A stretch of 64,000 nucleotides of DNA from CAYUVH01 sp964448135 (GTDB lineage: Bacteria; Verrucomicrobiota; Verrucomicrobiia; Limisphaerales; UBA8199), in contig CAYUVH010000019.1 of the NCBI GenBank assembly GCA_964448135.1, positions 62,001 through 126,000 on the forward strand, given 5' to 3'. A model generated the notes under the pieces. The model made no database searches, was not told the DNA's origin, and saw only the letters and a list, made by a program, of their open reading frames with translations. The position numbers and the translations under genes were made by a program. Below, one piece after another: positions 50,539 to 58,739 of this stretch. Every line of letters starts with the position of its first letter. Position 1 is the stretch's first letter.

Positions 50539-51210
50539 ATGCGCGCTCAAGGAGAATCCCTGACCGGTTCAGGCTCGGACCTTGCGGTTTGTCTGCTGGC
50601 AATGACAACCGAAGGCCGCGCCAGGGTTTCCGCGAATCCCCCAACGCCGGACGACGACGACGCGCTGCCTTTGCTGCAGCAAATTCACTCGAGCGCCGTC
50701 CTGGAGCTCGCGCCGGGCATCCCGGAATTCTCCGCGCCTTCAGCCCTGTGGGGGGCGCGCCTGTTCTATCGGTTGTGCCGGGTGCTGGTTTGCCGTGACC
50801 TGGGCGAAGCGGAGGTCAGCGCGATCGACGCGGACCCCTGTCCGGAGCCGCGCCGCCCGCGGACGGATTGGTCGGTTGATCTGATGCTGCGGCACCTGCC
50901 GCGCATCTGGCAATTCGCGCGGCATCTGAGCAATGGCGATCCCCTGGTCGAAAAGTTGAAAAACATCGCGGCTGCGTGGCCGCTTTCCTCCGTCGGAATT
51001 CAGGGAGTTGAAAACTTGAATATTGAGACCTTCGCCGGCAATGCGGCTTTGCGCCGGCTGTACGCCGACCGGATCATTGCGGCGGGCGATGCCAGCCGCC
51101 TTGGCCATGCCGAGGTGGATCAACTTCTTCGCACCGACCTCGGCTTGCACCGCGAACTCGCGCCGCAACTTGCCGCCAAACTTTTTTCCGCGACCCATGA
51201 CACCCATTGA
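50539..51210 (+). CDS. Helical component of the MoxR-vWA-propeller system (bpX4-like)
   Basis: The ~223-residue protein is soluble and mostly helical. The conserved part starts DALPLLQQIHSSAVLELAPGIPEFSAPSALWGARLFYRLCRVLVCRDLGEAEVSAI (~60-115) and continues SVDLMLRHLPRIWQFARHLSNGDPLVEKLKNIAAAWPLSSVGI. The 'aLWaArllYrlcrllvfRdl' block resembles the bpX4-type component placed before MoxR in ternary systems; that match is from memory. The start is uncertain: ATG 50539, TTG 50500 or ATG 50602; the longer forms add an unstructured leader. The final 14 bp overlap the MoxR gene, so translation is coupled. Role unknown, perhaps an adaptor of the ATPase. Confidence 0.75.
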   Translation: MRAQGESLTGSGSDLAVCLLAMTTEGRARVSANPPTPDDDDALPLLQQIHSSAVLELAPGIPEFSAPSALWGARLFYRLCRVLVCRDLGEAEVSAIDADPCPEPRRPRTDWSVDLMLRHLPRIWQFARHLSNGDPLVEKLKNIAAAWPLSSVGIQGVENLNIETFAGNAALRRLYADRIIAAGDASRLGHAEVDQLLRTDLGLHRELAPQLAAKLFSATHDTH

Positions 51211-52348
51211 AATCACCGGACGGCTCACCGCCGAAGTTCTCCAACCGATGAAACGCGATTTCGTAGGCAAGGACGAAATCATCGATCTGCTCGGCATCGG
51301 ACTCGTTGGCGGCGAGAATCTTTTCATCCTCGGCCCGCCCGGCACGGCCAAAACCGCGCTCGTGCACCATCTCGCCGCGCGCCTGCAGGGCAAGACGTTC
51401 GACTACCTGCTCACCCGTTTCACCGAGCCGAACGAACTCTTCGGCCCCTTCGACATCCGCAAGCTCCGCGATGGCGAGTTGCTGACGAATACCGAAGGCA
51501 TGCTGCCCGAGGCCTCCCTCGTGTTTCTGGATGAATTGCTGAACGCGAACAGTGCCATCTTGAATTCGCTGCTGGTGGCGCTGAACGAAAGACTCTTCCG
51601 GCGCGGAAAAGAAACCCGCCCGCTCGCCGCGCTCATGTTCGTCGGCGCGAGCAATCATCTGCCCGAGGACGACGCGCTCAATGCGCTCTTCGATCGCTTT
51701 CTCCTGCGCGCTCATTGTGAAAATGTTCCCGGCGAGCGGCTGCCCGAAGTGCTCACCGCGGGTTGGAAACTGGCGGCGGGCGGGCCGGCGAAATCGACTT
51801 TGAAGTTCGATGAACTCCGCGGTTTGCAGTCGGCGCTCGCCAACGTCGAACTCGGCACCGTTCGCCAGCCGTTTTCCGAATTGGTGCATCGCATTCGCCA
51901 CGCAGGCATTCCGGTGAGCGACCGGCGCGCGGTGAAATTGCAGCGGGTCATCGCTGCCAGCGCCTTGCTTTCCAGCCGCATGGACGCGCGTTTGAGTGAT
52001 CTTTGGGTCGTGCGGCATATTTGGGACACCGAGGAACAGCAGGAGGTGCTCGCCAGTCTCGTGGAGCAGGCGATCGGCAAGGAACCGTCCGCAGCCGGTG
52101 ATCACCCGCGTGCGCATCCTTCCGAGGGCCCGGATGGCGAAACGTTGGCGCGCGATCTGGAAGCCATCGAGGCGTCGCTGAAGAACGGTGGTTTGCCGGA
52201 GGTGGAGAAAGCTTATCTTCGCGACCGTCTCGGCATTTTGGAAGGCCGCTGCCAATGGGTCAAAGACAGCGTGAAACGCGACTGGCTGATCAAGCGGGCG
52301 GGCGAATTGTGGACCGCGTTGAAGCCGGCTGAAACTCCGGCCGCTTGA
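51197..52348 (+). CDS. MoxR-type AAA+ ATPase of the ternary system
   Basis: The 383-residue ATPase has Walker A GPPGTAKT (46-53), Walker B LVFLDEL (108-114), a sensor 1 FVGASN (148-153) and a late arginine DRFLLR (~166-171). The remainder is the small helical lid and a C-terminal helical extension. MoxR proteins act as chaperone-like motors that load or remodel vWA-domain partners. In this operon its vWA partner is encoded at 53076. It overlaps the preceding gene by 14 bp, and the next gene starts 2 bp after its stop. Confidence 0.95.
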   Translation: MTPIEITGRLTAEVLQPMKRDFVGKDEIIDLLGIGLVGGENLFILGPPGTAKTALVHHLAARLQGKTFDYLLTRFTEPNELFGPFDIRKLRDGELLTNTEGMLPEASLVFLDELLNANSAILNSLLVALNERLFRRGKETRPLAALMFVGASNHLPEDDALNALFDRFLLRAHCENVPGERLPEVLTAGWKLAAGGPAKSTLKFDELRGLQSALANVELGTVRQPFSELVHRIRHAGIPVSDRRAVKLQRVIAASALLSSRMDARLSDLWVVRHIWDTEEQQEVLASLVEQAIGKEPSAAGDHPRAHPSEGPDGETLARDLEAIEASLKNGGLPEVEKAYLRDRLGILEGRCQWVKDSVKRDWLIKRAGELWTALKPAETPAA

Positions 52349-52350
52349 GA

Positions 52351-53079
52351 ATGAACAAACCTTGGGCCATCAGTCTGTCGAAGAGCGACGCTGCGGCGCT
52401 CGCCGGCTTGCGGCTGGTGCCGGGGATCGAGGTCAGCGAAGTGGGCGGGCAAATCTGGTTGCGCGGCCGGGAATCTGAGGCGGCTCTGGAAACGAAACTC
52501 AGCGGCCTGCCGGCGCGCGGGCGCTACGATTGGCTGCCGACCGGCCAGTTGCGTCCCGTGGGCAACCTGATTCCTTCGACCCTCCTGCCGCACGTCCAAT
52601 GGCAGCCGCTCGCGTCCTGGCTGCAGGTTGAACTTCCCGCCGCGGCGTTGCCTGGGGATATCGGCGCGCGCGTGCGGCTGCGGCTGGTCCGTTCCAATGA
52701 GGAGCGCGAGGCGGACCTTTTGCTGGCCCGGCTCGAAGATTTCCGGCAATTCGCCGAACACGCCGCCGAGGTGCGTTTGCAACGGCTGCGCTTCGCCGCG
52801 AACGGCGACGGACAAGTGCTCGTGCGCGGCACGCCGTTGCCCTCGTTGCCGGGCAAACGATTCGTCATACGCGCGGGTGTGGCTGTGCCTTCCGGCTTCG
52901 GCTGGCAACCGGCCGTGGGCGAGGACGTCCTGGCCCGCGCGTTTCGCGCCAGCGGCGAGAGTCTGGTTATTTGGAGCGAAGACGGCGCGCTGGTTCGGAT
53001 GCACAGCGAGCAATTTGTTCCCGCGAAACGCGGCGCCATCCGCGCCACGCTTGCGGCGCTGGAGGAGAAGGATTCGTGA
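52351..53079 (+). CDS. bpX2-like component of the MoxR-vWA-propeller system
   Basis: The 242-residue protein lacks membrane segments. Blocks: RLVPGIEVSEVGGQIWLRGRESEAALETKLSGLPARGRYDWLPTGQLRPVGNLIPSTLLPHVQWQPLASWLQVELPAAALPG (~18-100), then a segment with the Arg-Leu-rich 'RLRLVRSNEEREADLLLARLEDFRQFAEHAAEVRLQRLRFAANGDGQVLVRGTPLPSLPGKRFVIRAGVAVPSGFGWQPAV'. These recall the bpX2 domain of the published ternary system ('lRG......L..lP...rf.ll.dg.L.p.G..vPt..LP...w.pL..wl'). The match is from memory and needs a profile search. The role is unknown; it may bridge the ATPase and the propeller proteins. ATG 52351 begins it; its stop overlaps the next GTG. Confidence 0.78.
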   Translation: MNKPWAISLSKSDAAALAGLRLVPGIEVSEVGGQIWLRGRESEAALETKLSGLPARGRYDWLPTGQLRPVGNLIPSTLLPHVQWQPLASWLQVELPAAALPGDIGARVRLRLVRSNEEREADLLLARLEDFRQFAEHAAEVRLQRLRFAANGDGQVLVRGTPLPSLPGKRFVIRAGVAVPSGFGWQPAVGEDVLARAFRASGESLVIWSEDGALVRMHSEQFVPAKRGAIRATLAALEEKDS

Positions 53080-55799
53080 ATCCCGAGCGCCAACTGGCGG
53101 TCAATTATCTGCGTGCGCCCGGCGACGGGTTGTGGCGCTGGGCGGAGGACGGCAAGGTCGTCGTCTGGCGCGACGGCAGCACGGTGGCGTTCAAAGAGGA
53201 AATCATTTCCATTCTCGATCGGCTCGCGCCGGACGGCTTGCCGCCGTTTGGAGCGATCGTGCTCCTATTGGCGGCGTGCCGGGGCAAGGTTCCACACTTG
53301 AACGACGTTTATGTCGAACCGAAAACGCCACTGCCCACGCGCATCGGCAAAGATCCGGCACTCCTGCTCTCCGCGCGCAAACAATTAAAAGTGCAGCTCA
53401 GTGCCGCGCTGGTGGAGTTGGCGGCGGTCCAGAAATTGCCGGCGGAAGTGCGCGCTCCGATCCAGGCGAAATGTCTCCTCGCTGAGGCTGTGTTCGAACT
53501 CGCGAGGGCCGAACGCCATGTGGACGCTCGCGCTGTGGTCGTCGGATTGCGGGACAACCTGAACGACACGGAGTTGTTCGACGCCGAGCAGACTTCCGTT
53601 TATTCGCATCGTATCCGGCACGTGCACATGATCTGCCAGGGGCTGAAACGCCACACGGCGGAGTCGCTCGCACTGCGCCTGCGGACGGGGCTCGACCAAC
53701 TGCCAGGGGAGATTGACCAGAATCTGCCGAGCGCCGAACGCGCCCGGCGTCTGATTGAAGAGCTCAGCCGCGATCGCGAGCACGGTGCCGTGGGACGCGC
53801 CGCGCGTGAATTAATGGCTGCCGTCCGTTTGCCGCGCCGATTGGGAATTCGTGAAGAGCTGGCTGTTGGCGGCGTCGCCGACATCACGAATCGCGGGCCG
53901 CTCGACCGATTGCTGCTGAGCGAACTCGCGCACGACGATCTCACCCTTTCGGTGCGCGTTGCGCTCAACGAAGCGCTCTACCTCCGCCGCGAGCCTCCGC
54001 GTCGCGAGCCGCCGGGCACGCTCGCGTTCCTGCTCGATTCCGGCATCCGCCTTTGGGGCATGCCCCGGGTGATTGCCACCGCTGTGGCGCTGGCGTTCAT
54101 CGCGCGGGAAAAGCGTCCCGCCGAGGTGATCTCCTGGCGGGCACAGGGGCGGAAACTGGCGTCCGTGGATTTGCTCTCGCGGCAGGGGCTGACGCAGCAT
54201 CTCGGCGTGCTCGAAACGGAAGCGCATCCAGGCGCGGCGTTGGCCGCCTTCGTCGAGGCGGTGCCGGAGGAATCGCGCAATCGCAGCGTCCTCATCACGC
54301 ATATTGATTCGCTGGACGATCCCGAATTCCGTCGCGCGCTGGCGGAGAATGCCAGCGGCTTGGGCTTCATCGCCGCCGTGGATCGCCATGGCCGTTTCGA
54401 GTTGTATTCCCTGCCGCTCGCGCGGGGCAGGGCGGTGTGCGCCGCCGACCTGGATTTGGATGCCGTGTTCAATGGACCGGCCGTGCTGCCGCGGATTCGC
54501 AAAGTGGTGGCGCCGGACCTGCCCTTGATATTCGGCGTTTCGCCATTTCCATTTCTGCTTCCCGCGGGCGGCAAGATTGATTGCTGGAAAACCCTCGGTG
54601 ACGGCGTCACTTTTGCCACCCTCAACGACCGTCGTTTGCTGCGATTCCGTGATGCGACTCGCGGCGCGCGCGTCGTGATGCCGGAGCTTCCCTCGGGCGA
54701 AACCGTGTGGATGGATTGCGACCATTTGGGTGACGCAAATGAAGTGGTCCACGTCGTCAAGCAGGCCACCAGCCAGCGCCCCGCGCGGCTGGTCTCGATC
54801 GCCCTGCCGGATCCCCAGGTGCGGGTTTTCGATTTGAGCACCGGGCCCGAGTTGCTGGCGGTGCATCGTTACGGCGAGGTCATTCTCGCGGTTCGTATGC
54901 ATGACGTACGCGCGTATTCGTTGCTGGACGGACGGCTCCTGGGCCAGACGCGGCATCCCGCGAAATGGCTGCGCGGTCGTTTCTTCCAGGGCAATGCCCG
55001 TTTTTATTTCGCCGCCTGGAATGGCGAGCGCATCAGCTTCGAGGTGGTCACGATGCCTTCCGGTTGGGCGTTCCACGAAATCGTAACGATCTTCGACCGC
55101 GAAGGGACGGAAGGTCCCTGGGCGTTCAACACCAAGGCGGAGGTGATTTCCACGGCGTCTCAGGAACGGATTCGGCTCGCCACCGTGCCCGGCCTCACCC
55201 CAAATCAATACCAGTTGAAGGTCTCGGCCGATGGGCATCGGCTCAAGGTCACGGCCGAAAAACCAGCCCTCGATCTGAGTTTCGATTTGAAGCGTCACGA
55301 GCCCCGGTTGCAGGCTTTGGCGCCCACGGTGATCCAGTCGCTCGATCAGGCGCCGATCCTGCCGTACCGCAACCTTTATCGCGTGGTCGAATTCGTCGCC
55401 CCGGTGCCCGACGGCCTGGCTTTCTGCGGCCGTAAGAACACCTGGCGGAAAATTTCCCTGGATGCGGAGCGCCGGCTGGTCATTGGCAAGGACGAGGATT
55501 TGCGCGCGGAGCAAAAAATATCGCTCGTGGGGCCGATCCGAAAAATGGACGGCTGCACGCTTGAATCGGCCCATGGCCCCAACGGCGGCACCGTGTTCCT
55601 CGACAGCCGCGGGCTGCTGCATCTCAAAAGCTCCGACCCCAAGCTGCCCGAAGTCTCGCTGGTGCTCGCTTCGGGCGAAGTAGCCGGCTGGACGTCGGAT
55701 GGCTACGTCTGCGGGCTGGATTTCTTTTTTGACGGGCCGTTTCATTCCGACCCGGCGCGCGTCTTCGACCGGATGATGAAAGTGTTGCACTCGCTGTGA
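53076..55799 (+). CDS. Large vWA-like plus C-terminal beta-propeller protein
   Basis: The 907-residue protein (GTG 53076, GTGA overlap with the preceding gene, GGAGGAG upstream) has three parts. An N-terminal helical/alpha-beta region (1-250) begins MNPERQLAVNYLRAPGDGLWRWAEDGKVVVWRDGSTVAF. A central vWA-like unit (~255-445) contains VADITNRGPLDRLLLSELAHDDLTLSVRVALNEALYLRREPPR, LAFLLDSGIRLWGMP (DSG at 321-323) and SVLITHIDSLDDPEFRRAL. In a vWA domain this place holds DxSxS; here it reads DSGIR, so the metal site is degenerate. A C-terminal beta-propeller (~450-907) has repeated WD-like blades. It is the vWA partner of the upstream MoxR ATPase. The next gene starts inside its stop. Confidence 0.85.
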   Translation: MNPERQLAVNYLRAPGDGLWRWAEDGKVVVWRDGSTVAFKEEIISILDRLAPDGLPPFGAIVLLLAACRGKVPHLNDVYVEPKTPLPTRIGKDPALLLSARKQLKVQLSAALVELAAVQKLPAEVRAPIQAKCLLAEAVFELARAERHVDARAVVVGLRDNLNDTELFDAEQTSVYSHRIRHVHMICQGLKRHTAESLALRLRTGLDQLPGEIDQNLPSAERARRLIEELSRDREHGAVGRAARELMAAVRLPRRLGIREELAVGGVADITNRGPLDRLLLSELAHDDLTLSVRVALNEALYLRREPPRREPPGTLAFLLDSGIRLWGMPRVIATAVALAFIAREKRPAEVISWRAQGRKLASVDLLSRQGLTQHLGVLETEAHPGAALAAFVEAVPEESRNRSVLITHIDSLDDPEFRRALAENASGLGFIAAVDRHGRFELYSLPLARGRAVCAADLDLDAVFNGPAVLPRIRKVVAPDLPLIFGVSPFPFLLPAGGKIDCWKTLGDGVTFATLNDRRLLRFRDATRGARVVMPELPSGETVWMDCDHLGDANEVVHVVKQATSQRPARLVSIALPDPQVRVFDLSTGPELLAVHRYGEVILAVRMHDVRAYSLLDGRLLGQTRHPAKWLRGRFFQGNARFYFAAWNGERISFEVVTMPSGWAFHEIVTIFDREGTEGPWAFNTKAEVISTASQERIRLATVPGLTPNQYQLKVSADGHRLKVTAEKPALDLSFDLKRHEPRLQALAPTVIQSLDQAPILPYRNLYRVVEFVAPVPDGLAFCGRKNTWRKISLDAERRLVIGKDEDLRAEQKISLVGPIRKMDGCTLESAHGPNGGTVFLDSRGLLHLKSSDPKLPEVSLVLASGEVAGWTSDGYVCGLDFFFDGPFHSDPARVFDRMMKVLHSL

Positions 55800-58534
55800 A
55801 TCAACCGCTCCAACTTCGTTATGTTTCCGCGCAGGAGGCTGCTCCCGATGCCTGGTTTTTGCCCGGCGACTCGGCGGAGCGCTGGCTCGAGGATTTGGCG
55901 CGTTGCGGGCTGGCGAACGCGGCCACGAAACTGGCGGTGATTGCCGGGTCGCCGGACGAATCCCGTTGCGCGGGTCTGCTGGTGGTTTTCGGAACGAACG
56001 GCACCGGCCATTCACCGGCGGGCGCGGCGTGCCGGCGGGTGGCCGGCCGTTTGTTCGTTCCCACGGACGCGGTGCTGCATCCGCCGGTCACCGACTTGGA
56101 AATGCAGAAGCTGTGCGGGTTTCCGACCGCGTTCTTTCATCCGGTGTTTGGCCTGAGCGCGTTTGAGGAAAGGGATACCATCCGCGTAAGCGATTTGATC
56201 GAGCCGCCCGAGGAACGGACCGAGGACTGGAACCATGCCCGCGCCGGGGCCGCCGAGCTGCCGGCATTAAATGGCGTGGAGCTTTTGCAGCCGCCCTCCA
56301 TCGGAGATGTGTTTGGCGATGCGCCTTCCGAAATTGGAACCGAATCTCCCGACGACCTCGCGCCCGAGCCGGACGAACCGCGCGAAAACCCCGCTGCCAA
56401 GGCCGGTCGCGAATTGCGCCGCCGCTTCCTCGAAGGCGCGCGCGGCGCCATGCGTCGCCTGCCGCACCTGGGCTCGAAGCCCAATTGGTTGAACCGGGCG
56501 GAAGCATGGGTGCAGGGTCGGATCGCCGGTGTCTCGAAGGAACTCGAGCAACTTCGCAACAAGGAATTGCATCGGCTGCTCAGCATGTTGGATCGGGACC
56601 CCGACGAAGGTCTGCGCCACGCCATTCCGCTGAGCGGCCTTGCCCATCGCGGGCGGGGCGCCCCGGGCGGACGGCTTGGCCGGCGCGATTTGAAATTCGA
56701 CCCGCGCCGCATGGGCGGGCAGGCGGCGGATTACTGGAATGTCCCGCACGACTTGCAGGAGCGTTTGCGCCGCCGCTATCGCGAGATGGCCGAACAGGAA
56801 ATGCATCTCGGCCGTTTCCAGCGCGCCGCTTACATCTACGCGGAGCTGCTCGGCGACCTCGTCTCCGCCGCGAACGCGCTCAAGCAGGGCGGCCACTATC
56901 GCGAGGCGGCGATTCTTTACGAAGAGCGGCTGAACAATCCCATGGCCGCCGCGCGCTGCCTGGCGGATGGCGGTCTGCTGCTTGAAGCTATCGAACGCTA
57001 CGAACGACTTGGCCAATGGCTGGAGGTCGCCGGCTTGCAGGAACGGCTGGGGAATATCCCTGCCGCCCACGCTGCCATTCGCCGCGTCGTGGCGGAGCGG
57101 CTTGAGTCTAGGGACATTCTCGGCGCGGCGCGGCTCGTCGAGGAGCGCCTGCAGGCGCCCGATGAAGCACTGGAGATGCTGCTCGGCGCCTGGCCGGACT
57201 CCTCGCAGGCGGTCAGTTGCCTGGGCGCCGGGTTCCGGTTGTTGTCCCGCCTGGGCCGGCACGAAGTTTCTCTCGAAAGGCTCGGCACACTGGCGCGTGA
57301 GCGGATTCCCAACTCGCTCGCTCTGCCGCTCGTTTCGACCCTGCGCGAATTGGCGCAGGACTATCCCCACGAGGTGTTCCGCCACCGCGGCGCGGACTTC
57401 GCGCGGGTGCTGGTTTCGCGGCAGCTCTCGCGAACTGAACTGCCTGACGACGCCGCCGTGCGTCTGCTCGATCAATTTGTCCGGCTGGCGCCGCAGGATC
57501 GCTTGCTGTCGCGGGACGCGACGCGCCACCTGGCGGATCGCCGCGTGCGCTCGGCGATGCTGCCGCCGGCTCCCGCGCCCCGGGCCGGGGCCCTGCCGGT
57601 GGTGCATCACCGCTTCGATCTGCCGCGGCAAACCCGCTGGTATGAGCTTCGCCGTGAGTGGCAGTGGTTTTACGCCCTGGGTTTGTCCGCCGGCCGGGTG
57701 ACCGTGGTGCGCGGCGTGTGGGAAGGTCAATTTCAGAGCCTTTCCTGGGACTGGAGTTTGCAACATCACGCCCTCCGCCTCTTGCCAACGGAAGAGCAGG
57801 GCACGGCCTTGGCCGTGATGAGCTTCGGCGGCGGCGAGGCGCTGGTCCGGAAGTCCTTCCCCGCGTCCGATCTGTTCTTCAACAAATCCTGCCTCGCCGG
57901 CACGCCACCGTGGCTGCCCACCAATGCCTCGGCGGTTGCGTTTGGTGACACCTGCGCGTGGACGGTGCACCTGACCGACGACGGCGTGATTCTCTCCATA
58001 TACAGCAAACGTTCCGGCGTCCTGCAAAGTTCCCGGGATATCACCAAGGAATTGCTGGAAGACACCGAGCGCAAAGAGGGAACGAAGCTCTCGCTGGCGG
58101 CGGTGCGCGATTCCGCCGTCGTGGCGTTTGGCAACCGGCTGGTTTACACCGGCGGTGACGGCGGTCTGGCGCGTGTCGAATTGGCCGGCCAGGTCACCGG
58201 GCTGCTGCCCACCATTTCCAGCGTGCGCGCGGGCGTGGCGATCATGCTCGAACACGGCGCGCTGCACTATTGGCTGGGCACGGCGAATCCCTTCGAACTG
58301 GAGCGCGACCTGGAATCACCCACGGGCACGTTCGTCCCCGGCGGCCCGCTGGTTTTGCTCTCCGGTTATCGTCTCGTCCTGCTGGACATGGATTCGGACG
58401 GCGTCCGCAAGGTTGCGCGCATGGACCTGCAGGGCCAGCGTCCGGTCGGCGTTTGTGCAACGTCTAACTACGGGGAATTTGGCGTCCTGGGCGCCGACGG
58501 CGCCATGACCATTTACCGTTTGCCCAGGTCCTGA
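55796..58534 (+). CDS. bpX6-like protein: N-domain, TPR-like helices and C-terminal propeller
   Basis: The 912-residue protein (GTG 55796) overlaps the vWA gene in GTGA. The N-terminus MNQPLQLRYVSAQEAAPDAWFLPGDSAERWLEDLARCG and CRRVAGRLFVPTDAVLHPPVTDLEMQKLCG resembles a bpX6-type domain. A proline/acid-rich linker (~185-205) leads to a long helical part with TPR-like repeats (EMHLGRFQRAAYIYAELLGDLVSAANALKQGGHYREAAILYEERLNNPMAAARCLADGGLLLEAIERYERLGQWLEVAG, ~340-415). The C-terminal ~300 residues form a beta-propeller (WDWSLQHHALRLLP; VRDSAVVAFGNRLVYTGGDGG). It is the last gene of the five-gene operon. It may sense a partner or assemble the complex. Confidence 0.83.
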   Translation: MNQPLQLRYVSAQEAAPDAWFLPGDSAERWLEDLARCGLANAATKLAVIAGSPDESRCAGLLVVFGTNGTGHSPAGAACRRVAGRLFVPTDAVLHPPVTDLEMQKLCGFPTAFFHPVFGLSAFEERDTIRVSDLIEPPEERTEDWNHARAGAAELPALNGVELLQPPSIGDVFGDAPSEIGTESPDDLAPEPDEPRENPAAKAGRELRRRFLEGARGAMRRLPHLGSKPNWLNRAEAWVQGRIAGVSKELEQLRNKELHRLLSMLDRDPDEGLRHAIPLSGLAHRGRGAPGGRLGRRDLKFDPRRMGGQAADYWNVPHDLQERLRRRYREMAEQEMHLGRFQRAAYIYAELLGDLVSAANALKQGGHYREAAILYEERLNNPMAAARCLADGGLLLEAIERYERLGQWLEVAGLQERLGNIPAAHAAIRRVVAERLESRDILGAARLVEERLQAPDEALEMLLGAWPDSSQAVSCLGAGFRLLSRLGRHEVSLERLGTLARERIPNSLALPLVSTLRELAQDYPHEVFRHRGADFARVLVSRQLSRTELPDDAAVRLLDQFVRLAPQDRLLSRDATRHLADRRVRSAMLPPAPAPRAGALPVVHHRFDLPRQTRWYELRREWQWFYALGLSAGRVTVVRGVWEGQFQSLSWDWSLQHHALRLLPTEEQGTALAVMSFGGGEALVRKSFPASDLFFNKSCLAGTPPWLPTNASAVAFGDTCAWTVHLTDDGVILSIYSKRSGVLQSSRDITKELLEDTERKEGTKLSLAAVRDSAVVAFGNRLVYTGGDGGLARVELAGQVTGLLPTISSVRAGVAIMLEHGALHYWLGTANPFELERDLESPTGTFVPGGPLVLLSGYRLVLLDMDSDGVRKVARMDLQGQRPVGVCATSNYGEFGVLGADGAMTIYRLPRS

Positions 58535-58589
58535 TCAGATTTTGGACCGCGCCGCTTCGCTCCGCCACCGCAGTGCGCAATACTCCTCC

Positions 58590-58680
58590 TTCGTCATTCG
58601 TGCTTCTTTCGGATTTCGTCATTCGTGCTTCGTCATTTCCCCCCCCCCCCGTTGTGCTTCGTCATTCCCCCTTCCCTCCC
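58590..58680 (+). repeat. TCGTCATTCGTGCTTC repeats with a 12-C tract
   Basis: TCGTCATTCGTGCTTC occurs at 58591 and again near 58617, with a partial third copy near 58654. A run of twelve C lies at 58639-58650 and a second run of five near 58666. The array ends 60 bp before the ATG at 58740, so length variation here could alter promoter spacing. Confidence 0.7.
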
Positions 58681-58739
58681 TCCAGATTTGACTTTACCAC
58701 TCCCGTTCCCCAAACTTCCTTCGCTTTTTCGAGCGACAC

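Noticed and set aside
53811..56015. 734-codon minus-strand open frame under the vWA and bpX6-like genes
   Set aside because: High-GC shadow of two genes with clear domains; its protein is Arg/Gly-rich and low in order.
56267..58267. 666-codon minus-strand open frame
   Set aside because: Shadow of the TPR/propeller gene; no motif found.
58639..58650. C12 run considered as a sequencing artefact
   Set aside because: Cannot be decided from sequence; kept as a repeat and flagged in the findings.
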